Part shown: piece by piece, positions 22,548-34,208 of the stretch | How positions within the stretch are numbered: the first letter of the stretch is position 1 | Layout: the number at the start of each line of letters is the position of its first letter | From: Pyropia haitanensis | Lineage: Eukaryota; Rhodophyta; Bangiophyceae; Bangiales; Bangiaceae | DNA: 64,000 nucleotides | Assembly: GCA_008729055.1 (NCBI GenBank) | Contig: SDUX01000002.1 | Span: 2,507,874 to 2,571,873, forward strand | Direction of reading: 5' to 3' | Notes under the pieces: model-generated | Told to the model about the DNA's origin: nothing | Seen by the model: the letters and a program-made list of their open reading frames with translations, nothing else | The model's database searches: none | Position numbers and translations under genes: made by a program

Positions 22548-22908
22548 CGGACTGGTGCGTGTGTGCTTGGTGGCCGCTGGCGCTGTCCCGCCGCCTTGGT
22601 GAACGAGCGACAACCGGGAAAGGGGTGCCCACTTGCTGGGTGGGATGCGTCTAGTCGACCCGCCCTCTGTCTCTCTGGACAGTGTCCCGTCACCGCCGTT
22701 GCACTCAAGCGGGGCTCCTCAGCCAGCTGCCCCACTTTGCCATCCAAAACTGGCCGTCACACTCTCCGGAGTGAGGCCTGTGTCTGCAATCAAGCCGTCA
22801 CCACCCCCCCCCCTCTTGCACTCCCCCACCCTCCCTCCCCCCGCACTCGCCCCATCGAACCCACCCCTCCCCCCCCCTAAACAAAACGACTGAGCCGCGC
22901 AGCAACTC

Positions 22909-24038
22909 TCACCCCACCCGCTCCACCCACACGCGAGTGCTGGTGACGACATGACCCGCAGCACACTTCCCGCGCGCACTCGACCGCCCCGCCCACGTCC
23001 CCCCGACCGCCCGGAGGCGGCGGAGCGCGGCGTTCACCACCTCCGCCGCCTCGTCGGCCAGCAAGTGTGCGGCGCGTACAACCACGAGGCTGCCGCCCCG
23101 GCGGGCGGGCAGAGCTGACGCGGCGGCCACGGGGAGCACCTCGTCCGCCTCGGCAGCCACGACCAGCTCGGGAAAAATCCCGTCGCGGATAGGCGGCTCA
23201 CCTCGGGGGGGAGAGAGCTCGTGCGTCACGACCGCGGCGAGGTGTCCCCAAAACTCGTCGGGAGGGGGGGAGGGGGGGGGATGGCCGTCGATAGCGCGCC
23301 GCGTACGCCTCCCGCCGGGGGCGCAGCGAGGCAGCTACAGAGTGTGGGGGGGGGGGGGGGAGAGGCGGGGGGGGTCGCCGGCGAGCGGTGGGCAACAGCC
23401 GCCGGCTCGGCGGCTGTCGCGGGGGGAGGCACCGCCGGCCGCGACGGGAGCACTGCCGGTGGCGGCAGAGGGGTCGTGCCGCGCGGCGGTGGCGCGACGG
23501 ACGCCGTCCCCGCCGCCGGCACCGTCGCGGCAGCCACGTCCACCGCGGCCACGGCGGACGCCGAGGTGTCGGCGGTCGCGGCGCCCCCCCCCCCCCCCCC
23601 CTGCTCCCGCCTCGTAACCGTCTGCCGCTTCCCGCCCCGCCTCGTCGGGCACCAGCTCGTCGAGGAAGGCCTGGGTGAAGTGGAGCCCACGCAGGGTGTC
23701 CACCAGGTCGGCGCCCCTCACCACCGCCAACGCGGCGCGGAGGACCCCGCCCGGCAAGCACAGCCGCGGGGGCCACCCCCACCACCCCGCCCCGCCAGCG
23801 TTGCCATCGTGCGTGGCCAGCAACGACACGGAGGCAACAGAGGCGGGGTACTGCACAGCTGCCCGCTGGGCACCCATACCGCCCATGGAGTGCCCCACCA
23901 AGTGGAAGTCCGACGGGGACGACGTCCAGCCGGCGGCGGCTACGACCGACCAGACGTCACGGGACAGCTGGTCCGTCGAGTAGCCGGCGTGCCAGGCAAG
24001 CGCGTGGGCCCAGGGCGTCTCCGAGAGACCAGAACCGC
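22909..24038 (-). CDS. Alpha/beta-hydrolase fold protein (5' exons not resolved)
   Basis: The exon begins at 24038 after an acceptor ending CTCCCACAG and reads GSGLSETPWAHALAWHAGYS, then DVWSVVAAAGW. The nucleophile elbow VGHSMGGMGAQRAA gives the Ser. The strand after it is SVASVSLLATHDG. A cap region follows (VDTLRGLHFTQAFLDELVPDEAG). After Ala/Pro-rich insertions come EAYAARYRRP and GHLAAVVTHELSPP, then a typical C-terminal lobe: FPELVVAAEADEVLP (acid) and VVVRAAHLLADEAAEVVNAAL (catalytic His). The pieces lie in shifted frames; single-base losses at the C/G runs near 23590 and 23261-23280 would join them. The N-terminal strand with the HG oxyanion motif was not found and should lie in an upstream exon before 24.6 kb. 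Substrate unknown. Confidence 0.75.
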
Positions 24039-24585
24039 CTGTGGGAGGGGGGGAACAACACGAGGTGGGACGGCGTAGAAGCGAGCATCAACGAGCCGGC
24101 CGTGGAAAGAAAGACGCACACGAGGTCGCCCGGGGAGGGGCCTGGTCAGTCGCACTGCGCACAGGCAAGACTACACACGGCGGGCGCAGTCGATGGCGGT
24201 GCCGTCCCCCCTTTCCCCGCCCCCCCCCTGCTCCTGCAAAGGCCACACAGCGGCCCCGCTCTGCATCGCGCCCCCACGCCGTCCTGCCCCCATCGCCGCC
24301 TGCCAGCCTGGCGCCGGCGGCGGCGGCGTCCCCCCCCCCCCCCCCCCGCCGGCATCCGCCCCGCCACCCCCGCTGTCGCCGCTCCCCGCCGCCGCTCCCC
24401 ACCCTGGCCTTCCCGCCCTCGCCCCGTCTTGGTCCGCCGCCCGCACTGGCGGCTGCGGGCTGCGTGGCTCCCCACCCGCACTTGGGCCATCGTCGCCGCG
24501 CCCTCTGTCGCTGCTGCTGTTTGCATCTTCCTGCTTGGCCCTGGCTGTTGCGACCGCCGCTGTGTCCACGCCCGCCCCACCCCAC

Positions 24586-25109
24586 AGCCTCAGAGAGTGG
24601 GTGAGTGCCTGCAGAGGAGGAAGAGCGGACGCACCCACTCGCCCGCTCCAGCCTGCCGGCCTTTTTATAGCGGCCGGCCGCCCCGGGTACGGGCAGCGCC
24701 TACGGGCGGGCAGCCCCTGGCGGGGCGGCCGGCAGCAACCCGGACCGACGAGGGTCCACCGTCCACTTCTGGTGGAGCGCCGGCGAGCGCGTCGGCCTTG
24801 ACGTTCGACCCCCGGTCCGCAACGCGATGTGCCTGTCCTCCCGTATTTACCAATGATTGCCCATTCGCAGGCGACGTTGCAGGCCACGCACACAATTCAG
24901 CGTACTGTACAGAGGTGCGTTGCCGAGGCACCACCCAAGTCGCACGTCCCGCTCACCGAAATCACTGCCCATCGCAACGCCGGTCAGCCGCAGCTGCGCG
25001 CGTGCGCCACAGGCGGTGTAGCACGGGGCGGCGCAAGGACGAAAAAAGCGGCTCCCTGGCCAGCCGGGGCGAGCGTCGGCTCCCTCTCTTCGCCGGGCCA
25101 GCACGGCGC
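24586..25109. repeat. Dispersed repeat, copy 2 (lacks the centre of copy 1)
   Basis: This 524-base copy matches 19291-20084 in both outer blocks. At the junction it has a few unmatched bases (CAACCCGG) where copy 1 has about 270. It keeps a minus-strand TATA element at 24660-24669 and lies between the divergent alpha/beta hydrolase and TRF-like genes, where it could serve as promoter sequence. Confidence 0.85.
24660..24669 (-). promoter_or_regulatory. TATA box in repeat copy 2
   Basis: The minus strand reads TATAAAAAGG at the position equivalent to the subtilase TATA box in copy 1. It faces the alpha/beta hydrolase gene. Promoter function is inferred. Confidence 0.4.
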
Positions 25110-25331
25110 GCCGACGGCGCGCCGCCTTCGTTGCGCGCGTCCCGCCCGCGTCGGGGCGGCGCCCGCTGCCCACCCCGCCCTCCCTCCCTCCTCCCGGCCC
25201 GCTGCTGTGGCCACTCGCGACCACCGTCGGGGCGTCGCCCCCCCACCGTTCCCTCCCCCCCCCCCCCCCCCCCCACCCCCCTGACAGCCGGCGGCCGCCG
25301 CCAGCCATCGCCGACCCCCCCCGCCACCGCC

Positions 25332-25778
25332 ATGGCGGCGTCGGCGGCGGCGGCGCGCCCCCCCCCCCCCCCCCTGCCGCCGCCGCCGTCACCGCCGGCG
25401 CCCCCCCCTCCACGGCTGGCGCCGACGCGGCCGCGGTGCGGTCGGCGGCGCTGCTCCTAGCCGCCCACCCCATCGTCGGCGGCCCGTTTTGTGAGCACTG
25501 GGTGCCCCGCGGCCGGCGGGCGGCGCTGCTCGACGCCATCGCCGCGGTCGGGGGGGCAGACCGCGGCCGTACCTGTGGTGGTGGTCGTGCTGGTGGTGGT
25601 GGTGGTGGTGGTGGTGGCGACCGCGGCGGCGGGGGCCCACGGGGGGATCCGGCGGCGGCGGCGGCGGCGGCGGCGCCCGACTTTGCCGCCGCCTTTGACG
25701 CGGCCGTTGCGGCGACGGTCGTCACGCGCACCGCCGACATCCTCGACGCCCACCTGGCCGCCGTCGCCGGCGGCCGCA

Positions 25779-25829
<51 letters not shown>

Positions 25830-26535
25830 GTGGGCGGGGCGGCGGCGGCGGCGGCGGGGGCTCCCCCTGGTCTGACCCCCCCCCCCGCCCTTCCCCCTCC
25901 GCGAGCTGTCGGTGCAGCACCAGCGACTGCGGGCGGTGCGCTTTCCGCCGCCGCCGCCGCCGTCGCGGCGGCCACACGGCGGCCGCCGCGCGTGGGACGC
26001 CGCCACGCTCGTCGCGGCGCTCGCGGCGCACGTGCTCGCCCGCCACGTGGCCGCCCGCCCCGGCCGGCGGGCGGACGCGTGCCTCGCCACCGCGGCGGAC
26101 CGGCTGTACCCGCCCGCCGGCGGGGGTGCGGGCGTCGCTGCCGCCGCCGCCGCCGCCGCCGACGGCGGCGACAGCGGCGGCGACGGGCGGGCGGCGGCGC
26201 GGCACCCGCGGCTCGACACGCTCCGCCGGGCGGTGGCGGTGGCGGCGGCGGCCGAGGCGGCCGCCGGGCCCGCCGCGGTGCCGCGCACGCGCGACGCGGT
26301 CGTCGCGGCGGTCGAGGCGGACGCGCCGGTCGCGGCGCTGGCACGCCGGTTCCGGGCGCTGGCCGCGGCGCTGCGGGCGGTCGTTGCCGCCGCGCCAGAC
26401 GCGCGCGCGTGGGCGGGGGGGGGGGGGGGATGGCGCCGGCGGTGGCGGCGGCGCCGGCGGGCGGCGCGGCTCCCGCCGTTTCTGCCGCTACCGCTGCCGG
26501 CGCTGCCGCCGATGGCGACGGCGACGGCGACGGCA

Positions 26536-26591
<56 letters not shown>

Positions 26592-26679
26592 CGGCAGCGG
26601 CAGCGGCAGCAGCGGCGATGGCGACAGCGGCGGCGGGAGCGGGACGCCTCGCCCGGCGGGGATGACGGCGGCAGCGTCG

Positions 26680-26716
<37 letters not shown>

Positions 26717-28184
26717 GGACGGGCGGGCCGGCTCGGCGGCCAAGCGAAAGCGGCGGCGGTCGCCGGCGCCCACCGCCGGTGGTGCCGGCGGTTCCCGTGG
26801 CGTCGCCGCCGCCCCACCCCCCGCGCCGCGGCCACCCCCCGACGACGCAACGTGCTTGGCACTCGCGCGGCGCTCCTTCACGGCCGTCCCGGCGCGCGGC
26901 GGCGGGCCGCGGTGGCGCCGCGGTGGCGCCGCGGCGGCGGCCGCGGCGGCTCGTGGCGGCGGCGGCGGCGGCGGTGGCGGCGACACTGGCAGTAGCGGCA
27001 GCGACAGCGGCAGCGACAGTGGCGGCAGCAGCGGCAGCAGCAGCGGCAGTGGCAGCGGCGGTGGCAGCGGCAGCGACAGCGAGGACGGCGGTGGCCGCGG
27101 CGGCGACGGCGGTGCGGGTGCGGCGGCCGCGGCGGCCGCCCCCGCCGGCGCCGCCCGTGCGGCCGCGGCGGCACCCGTGTCGGTACCAGCGGCAACGGCC
27201 AAGCGGCGGCGGACGGCGCTCCCGCCCGTCCCCCCCGGCACCGCCCAGGGCGAGGGCGGCAGCAGCGGCGGCGGCAGCAGCAGCAGCGCCACCGACGGCC
27301 GCATCACCACCCCCGAGAGCGCCCCCGCCGCCGCGGCGGCGATGGCCACCACCGCCGCCGCCGCGGGCCGTGCCACCGCCGCCACCGTTGCCGGCCGTGC
27401 GGCCGCCGCCGCGGCCGCACCGGCCGCCGCCGCGACCGCGGCGGCGCCCCCCCCCCGCACCCCCCCCACGCAGCGCGGCCGCAAGCGGTGGACGGCAGCG
27501 GAGGACCGGGCGCTCCTGGCGGGCCTCTACGTCCACGACTGGGGCGCGTGGGTGACCATCCGCAACGCCTTCTTCCCCGCCGACACGGTGCGGACAAACG
27601 TCAACCTCAAGGACCGGGCGCGGACGCTGGGCGTCAATCCGCACAACTACCTCGACGTGGCCGTCGCGCGGCACGCGGCGGGCGTCGAGGTCAAGGCCGC
27701 CCGCTCCGCGCGGCTGGGCGTCGCCGCCGCCGCGGCGGCGGCGGCGGCGCCGGTGGCAGAGCCCGCCGCGGCGGCCACGGCGGCGGCACCTGCAGAGGCC
27801 GGAGCAGCGGCGGTGGCGAGCGACGCGTCGGGCAGTAGCCGTAGCAGCAGCGAAGGGGATGCCGACGCGGAGAAAGCAGAGGGGGACGACGGCGCGGCCG
27901 CGACGCCGCCGCCGCCCGCCGCGACCGCGTCCACGGCGCCGTCGGCGGCGGCTGGCCCGCCGCCGGCCGCCGCCGCCGCCGCCGCCGCCACGCCGCCGCC
28001 GCCGTCGGTGGCGAGCCGCCGGCGGGGCCGCAGCGCGGGCGCCGCCGCCGGCGGGTCGGCCGCCGCGGCGGGCGTGGCGACCCGGTCGGCTGCGCGGCGG
28101 CGGCTGGTGGCGCTGGCGGTCGCCGCACGGGGCGGCGGCAAGGTGGAGGCGGAGGACGAGGACGTGGACGACGAGGCGGCGTGA
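25332..28184 (+). CDS. TRF-like telobox (Myb-type) DNA-binding protein
   Basis: The protein starts at ATG 25332 (MAASAAAARPPPP) and ends EDEDVDDEAA. The C-terminal third holds a single Myb/telobox domain at about 27475-27640: RGRKRWTAAEDRALLAGLY, then HDWGAWVTIRNAFFP and NVNLKDRARTLG. VNLKDR matches the VDLKDK signature of telomere-repeat binding proteins. The N-terminal part is helical and Ala-rich (SAALLLAAHPIVGGPFCEHW; ADILDAHLAAVAGG) and could be a dimerisation domain, though I cannot show TRFH homology. Low-complexity tracts include 12 Asp (25780-25815) and a (GACGGC)n repeat near 26513-26590 read as Asp-Gly. Three single-base losses, at C 25358-25374, C 25876-25886 and G 26415-26429, join the frames. 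Likely role: binding telomeric or similar repeats in the nucleus. Confidence 0.8.
26513..26590 (+). repeat. (GACGGC)n hexanucleotide repeat
   Basis: About 12 units with one variant (GGCAAC). It is read as alternating Asp-Gly in the TRF-like protein and probably varies in length between individuals. Confidence 0.8.
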
Positions 28185-28385
28185 GCGAGGTTGTCTGTTG
28201 GGGGGGGGGGGAACGCACGGCCGCGCCCGTGGGGTTGGTGGCGGTGGAAGGGCGGCGGGCGGCCGCCGCCACGCCGGTCGCCGCCCCACGCCTTCCGCCT
28301 ACGGTACAGAGTGGCTGCGGGGCGGCCACAGACTGGCGCTGTGTGACAAGGAAAGAGAGAGAACGGGGATACGAAAAAAAAAGGG

Positions 28386-28391
28386 AATAAA
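28386..28391 (+). promoter_or_regulatory. Candidate poly(A) signal of the TRF-like gene
   Basis: AATAAA in an A-rich context about 200 bases after the TRF-like stop codon. The next gene converges from the other side, so the site lies in the shared 3' interval. Confidence 0.4.
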
Positions 28392-28666
28392 AAATGTTTG
28401 TGGGGTACGGTACGTACGCCCGACTCGCCGCGCCGCCTGTGGCAGACGGCGCGCCGCTACCCACCGCCACCGCCTCTGGCCACCCCCGTCCGCCGGGGGT
28501 CTGGCTGGCACCCCCGGCCGCCACGCCCGCCCCTCCCCTCCCGCCCGTCCCACGGCCCACCCGCCGGGCGTCACTGCGGTCCGCCCCCACTGCCGCCCGT
28601 CGACGCGGCGCACCCGCCGGCCGCCCCGCCGCCGCCGTGACCGCCGCCGCCGCCGCCAGCCGCCCC

Positions 28667-30706
28667 TCAATCCCGCGGCCGCAGCAGCGCGGCGCCGTCG
28701 TCCCCCCCCCCGCCGCCCCACGCGCTGGCCATGCCGGCGGCACCCCCCCCCCCCGCCACCGGCGGCGCGCGACCCACGCGCCCGTGGCCACCACGACCAC
28801 CGCGAGCAGCGCCTGGAGTGCCCCCCCGCGGTGGGCACCCCCCCCCCCCCCCCCCGCCGCGCGCGCGGCGCGGCGCACGCCTTGCGCACCGCCCACTCGA
28901 CGTTGGCCTCGCCCGCCATGACGAGGCCCACCTCGACCGTGGCGGTGCCCGTCGCGAGGCACACCACGTCGACGGTGAGGGTCTTGGCGGCGCCCGGCGG
29001 GAGCACCTCCCCGGCCGGGTTGAGCGCCCCGCGGCGGCTGAGGGCCGAGTAGCGGATGGTGGCGGCGGCGGTGGCGGGCGGGGTGACGCCGAGGGTGACC
29101 CGCGCCACGTGCGCGGCGTGCGCGTAGGCCGCGTCGTTGGTGACGGTAAAGGTGATGGTGCGGACGGCGGCGGGGACGGTGGCCGCCGCGGCGGCGGCGG
29201 CTGACGGTGGGGGGGGGGCGCCGTGGACGCCCGCCGGCGGCGCAAACGCCGACGCGAAGAGCGGGCGCGGCACGCCCGCCGCGACGACGGGCGTGTCGGC
29301 GGGCAGCGCCGGCACCAGCGACGACGTTGCGACGCCCACCCCCGCGGGGATGCCGCCGCCACAGTCCTTTTCAATCGTCCCGACGAGCGGCGCCCACGGC
29401 GGCACGCCAATCGTGACGGTGAGCGTGGCCCCCCCCGGCCCCGCGCACGAGTAGAGGATGTCGAGGAAGACGCGGCCGCGGGAGGTGGCGAGGACCCCCC
29501 CAAACGGCGCGCCTCGGATGCTGGCCGTCACCTTGGCGCCGTCCGACGACGTGGCGGCGGGCATTGCAAACGCCTGCGACACGGCCGGCGCGGCCAGCTG
29601 CACGTACAGCCGCGTCGACGAGTCGTGCACGCCCGCCGCGTAGGACGTTGCGTCCCCGTCTGGGAGGGTGGCACCCGTGGCGGCCGCGACGGCGGCGCGC
29701 CGCGAGGCCGGGACGGGCGCAAACGGCGCGTCGGCGCCCGCGGGGGACACGACGCCCCAGGCCAGGTGCGGGTGCCGCCGCCCGTCGCCGCCGCCACACA
29801 CTTTGGTCACCCCCCACGAGACGGACCAGTCCCGCCGCACCGCCCACGACACCACCACCGTCGCCGTTGCGTTGGGCGGCCACGCCGCGGCGGCGGCGGC
29901 CGCGGGCGGCGCCGCCGCGCAGCGGTAGACGAGCGTCATCTCGCCCGAGCGGGTGGCCGGCTCGTTGACAAAGTCCTCTACCGTCACGGCGAGGCGGTCG
30001 GCGGCGGCGCCGTCGATGGCGGCGGGGGTGACCGTCAGCACCGGCGGGGGAAAGGCGTAGGCGGACGCGTTGGCGTAGCTAAAGTGGATCGCCCGCCGGT
30101 CCGCGTACGCGCCGTCGACCGCCGTCGGGGCGGCCGCGTCAAACGGGGCGGCGGTGACGCCCGCACTCACAATCGGCGTGGGCGCGCCGGCGGTAAAGAG
30201 GCCGCCGCCGGCGGCGGGGCTAAACACGTCGAGCTGCTTGCGGGCGGCGGCGACCTCGGCCGACACCTCCCAGGGGGGGGGGAGCCCGTCGGGGGCGCCC
30301 CCGCCGCCTCCCCGCCCGCGTCGGCCGCCGCCGACGCCGCTGCCGCCACCGCCGCCGCCGCCGCGGGCGCGTCCGCCGCCGCCGCGTCGTCGTCGTCGGC
30401 GGCGGCGGCGGCCGCGGCGGCGTCGTCGCCGTCGCCCGCACCGTCCGTGTCGGCGGCGGCGTCCCCGTCGGCGGCCGCCGTGACGGCACGGCCGGCGGTC
30501 TGCACGCGGATGCCAAGGCGGGTGGGGGCCGCCCGGCCACGCGGGTGCGCCGCGGCGGCCGCGGCCGGCGCCGCCGCCGCGGCCGCCGCCGCGGCGGCGG
30601 CCACGCCGGCCGACACGGCCACCGCGGCGGCGGCGGCGGCGGCGGCGGCCGCGGCGGGCCACCACCGCGGCCGCCGCCGCCGCCGAGCCGCGCAAGGCGC
30701 CGCCAT
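28667..30706 (-). CDS. Type I-like membrane protein with three Cys-anchored beta repeats
   Basis: The ATG at 30706 gives MAAPCAARRRRRPRWW and a long Ala/Val helix that can act as signal or anchor. An acidic Ala-rich linker follows. Three related units of 100-130 residues then occupy about 30200-29790, 29690-29370 and 29200-28850. Each has a beta strand ending in Cys (TLVYRC, LDILYSC, VDVVC), a Thr/Val strand (TATVVVSWAV, ATLTVTIGV, TATVEVGLV) and a closing Lys-x-Cys (VTKVCGGG, IEKDCGGG, VRKAC). After the last unit comes a membrane helix (ALQALLAVVVVATGAWVARRRW) and a short tail ending ALLRPRD. Frames are joined by single-base losses at G 30273-30282, C 28838-28855 and C 28743-28754. Not a family I recognise; the layout suggests an exposed ectodomain stabilised by disulfides. 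Confidence 0.65.
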
Positions 30707-31382
30707 ACTTGCGCCACAACCAACCCGGGGATCCTCCTGGTTGGGCACGGGGGGGGGGGGGGGGGGGGAGCGGGGGCGGGGGGGGGGGGGGGGCGCCACG
30801 GGCGGCTGCGAAGGGGCGCCGGGCGCACGGATGACCGGGAGCGCATGCACCTGAAGCTGCGCGTCAGCTCTCAACGGTGCACACCGCGACGCGGAGGCCG
30901 CGCGGATGGCGTACACACGATCGCACCCATCGGGTCGTACAGTATTTGCGTGCCTCCCCATCCACAAGTTGGAACTGTAATTGTTGTATTGCGTCCGAAT
31001 TGGAGAACGCACAACGGTTCAAAACCAGCGCACCAACCCAGACCAGCGGTGGTGGCCAAGACCCCGCGAAACGGCATCGGGCGGGTCGGCCACGGCAGAG
31101 TCGCCAACGGCACGGCGCGGCCTCCCTCGCGCCCGCCGCGACGGCCGCCGCCCGCGGCGCCGCCAACCGCTCGGCGCCGCCGCCGCGCCCCGCGCCGTCC
31201 CACCCCGCCGGCGGTGCCGCCGCGTCTCGCCTCCCATCCCTTGGCACTAGCGTCCAACCCCCTGGGCCCCCCCCCCCCCCCGCCCCACGCTCCCCCAGCG
31301 GCACCGCCACGCCCCCCGCCTGGGCGTGTCGGCGGCCGCACCCCGCGCCTGGCCGCCGCCGCCGCCGCCGCCGCGGCCGGCC
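30707..31382. other. Divergent promoter region
   Basis: This 676-base interval lies between two divergent ATGs. It contains G/C homopolymers at both ends and a central lower-GC part (about 30840-31030). No TATA box was obvious. Confidence 0.35.
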
Positions 31383-31478
31383 ATGGCCGCAGACGACGCG
31401 GCCGTGGCAACCGGCGGCGTTGCGGCGGGCGCCAAGGAGCCACACCCGGCCGCCAAGGGTGGTGGTACTGGCGGTGGC

Positions 31479-31510
<32 letters not shown>

Positions 31511-32318
31511 TGGTGGCGGCGACGCTGCCGGCGGTGGCGGTGGCGGGGGTGGTGGTGGCGGGAGTGGTGGTGGTGGTGGTGGTGGTGGTGGTGGTGCTAG
31601 TGGTGGTGGTGGCGGCGGCGGCGGCGGCGGCGGTGGCGGTGGCGGTGGTGGTGGTGGTGGTGGTGGTGGTGGTGGGACGGCGCCCCCCCCCCCACGCCCC
31701 CCCCCCCCTCCCCCCTCCCCCCCCACGCCCAACGGTCACGCCGCCGGCGCGGCGATGGCCGTCCTCCCCGCCCGCGCCATGGTCGCCGGCTCCCTCGAAG
31801 AGTACCGCGACGGCTGCCTGCGCCTCGAACGCCAGCGCCACGCGCGGGTGTACAAGGCGGAAAAGCGGCGGCTGGCCGACCGTGCCGCCGCGGAGGCCGC
31901 CTACCTCCGCGCCCTCGCCGCCGCGGACGATGCGTACGACGACGCGCTGCGGCTGGTGGTGCTGCGGGCGCTGCAGGAGAACGCGGACAAGACGCGGCGG
32001 GTGGAGGAGCTCCGCTACAAGATTGTCCGCGATGACCCGCACGGGCTGTGGCAGCGGCGGCACGAGATGAGCCTGCGGGGGCGGCCGGGGGGGGCGTCGG
32101 CGGAGCCACCCATTGGGGGGCTCCTCAGCGGCCTGTCGGGGGGGGGGGGGGACCGGCCGGACCGGCCCGACCGGCCGGACCGGGGGGGGGACCGCCCACG
32201 GTGGTCGGGGGGGGTGGGCGGGTGGCCAGACGCGGAGGGGGGGGGGGGGGGAGGGCGCGACCGTAGCGGCCTCGCCGCGGGCCGCACCGCTGGGGCGGCG
32301 GGGGGGAGCGCCGCTGCG

Positions 32319-32358
<40 letters not shown>

Positions 32359-32363
32359 CGGGG

Positions 32364-32397
<34 letters not shown>

Positions 32398-32477
32398 ACG
32401 CTGCCGCCGGCCGCGGCGGCGGCAGTGGCCGCGTCGCCGGCACGCCCCCGCCGGCTACCACGGCTGCCGCCGCTGGT

Positions 32478-32509
<32 letters not shown>

Positions 32510-32931
32510 GGCCGACGAGGCACCGACGGCGGCGGTGGCGGCGGGGAGGGGTGCCGCCGGTGTCGGCGGCGGGTCGGGTGGTCGGGACAAGGGCGGTGGG
32601 GGGGGGGGGGGGGGGGGGGGGACCGCCGCGCCGCCCGCCGCGCCGGCCGGGCGGGCGGTGCGGCGGCGACGACGGCGGCGGCTGGTGGTGGTGGCGGCGG
32701 CGGCGGGAGCAAGGATGGTGGCGGCGGTGGGGGGGGGGGGGGTGGCGGTGGGGGTGGGGGTGGTGGCGGCGGCGGCGGCGCCGCCGCCGCCGCCGCGGCG
32801 GCGCCGTCGCGCATGCGCGTCGGGCTCGACGACCGGGAGGTGCGCGCGGACCTGGCGTTGATTGGCCTTGGTGAGGAGGAGCCGCCCGCCGCCAGCGGCG
32901 GCGGCGGCGGCGGTGGCGGCGGGGGGGGTGG

Positions 32932-32970
<39 letters not shown>

Positions 32971-33355
32971 TGGTGGTGGGCGCGCGCGGGGTGGCGGCGA
33001 CACCCCCGCCGCCGCCGCCGCCGTCACCCCGCCCTCCACGGGCGGTGGCGGCGGTACCCCCGCGGCGGCCGTGTCGCCCGCCGCGGCTGCCGCGGCGGAC
33101 CGGCCGACGGGCGGTGGTGGTGGTGGTGGTGGTGGTGGTGGTGGTGGTGGTGGTGGTGGGGGAGGGGGGGGGGGAGGGGGGGGGGTGGTGGCGCCGCGGC
33201 GGCGCCGCGGGCGGGTGGCGGCGGCGGCGGCTCGCGCGGGGCGGCGGCGGCTGCGGACGGGCGGGAGGGCGGGGGGGGGGGGCGCGAGGCGGGGGGGGGG
33301 GGGGACGCGAGGGGGGGGGGCACCGCCGGAGAAGCGGGCGAGGAAACGCAAGTAG
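31383..33355 (+). CDS. Sds3/BRMS1-like subunit of a Sin3-type histone deacetylase complex (tentative)
   Basis: The ATG at 31383 begins MAADDAAVATGG; a second candidate is at 31755 after a long poly-Gly tract made by GGT/GGC repeats. The one ordinary region (about 31788-32030) is a charged coiled coil: GSLEEYRDGCLRLERQRHAR, then VYKAEKRRLADRAAAEAAYL and DKTRRVEELRYKI. This matches the helical hairpin of Sds3. A second conserved patch near 32815 (VGLDDREVRADLALIGL) resembles the C-terminal motif of Sds3/SUDS3 (acidic, then DL..L). The protein ends PPEKRARKRK, a likely nuclear signal. The two patches are in different frames; one lost base in the G run near 32597-32620 joins them. The rest is Gly/Ala/Pro tract. 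Family assignment is moderate. Confidence 0.55.
31564..31676 (+). repeat. (GGT)n/(GGC)n repeat coding for poly-Gly
   Basis: Two GGT blocks separated by GGC units, read as about 35 consecutive Gly (one Ser) in the Sds3-like frame. A similar GGT block occurs at about 33112-33160 in the same gene. Confidence 0.8.
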
Positions 33356-33869
33356 GTTTGGGGGGGGGGGGGGGGGGGGGGGAGCAGGTGGGTTTGAGGG
33401 GCGGGGGGGGGGGGGGGTTGGGGGGGGTGTTGGGTAGCGCGGCGGGGCGCGGCGTGCCGTGCGCACGCCGCGGCGGCCGCTGGTTTGGTTTTTTTTGGTG
33501 GTTGGTTGTGCCGGCCGCGCGTCGCGGGCGGCGGCTGGCGCCCCGGCTGGGCGCGCGTCCCGGCCGGGGTGGCGTCGGCCGTCGAGCGCGGCGGCGCGAG
33601 GGGCGGGCGGCCGCCGCCCGCGGCGGCGGCGGCGGCGGCGGCGGCAGTCCCCCGCGGCGGGTGCTGCCGGCCGGCGGCGCGCGGGCGGCGCGGGCGGCCG
33701 CCGTCGGCGCGGGCATGGCCAGCGGCGGGCGCATCGAAATCCCGCCGTCGCGCAACGGTCCCCCCCCGCTCCCCCCTCCCGCCACCCCCCCCCCCCCCCC
33801 CACCCATCCTATCACCGCTCCTCCTCACGCCACCCCCCTCCCCCCCCCCCCCTCACACGCGCTTCCCCC

Positions 33870-34137
33870 CTACCATGGCCGCAAGACCAGCTCGGTGTAG
33901 CTATACGTCTGGGTCCCCCGCCGCGGGTCCGTACACGTTGTCACGTTGCGGTAGTGGTAGGCGCCGCCCGCCGCCGCCGCCGCCGCCGCCGTCGCCGCCG
34001 CCGACACGGCCGCACACGCCGCGTCTGCCGCGGCGCGGCAGCCGCACGACCGGTGGGTGGGGTGGCGGCAGCCGCCACACCCCACCCACACCCCCGCGGG
34101 CGGCAGCGGGACAGACGCACCGAGGGTGCACCCGCCC

Positions 34138-34171
<34 letters not shown>

Positions 34172-34177
34172 CGCCGC

Positions 34178-34208
<31 letters not shown>

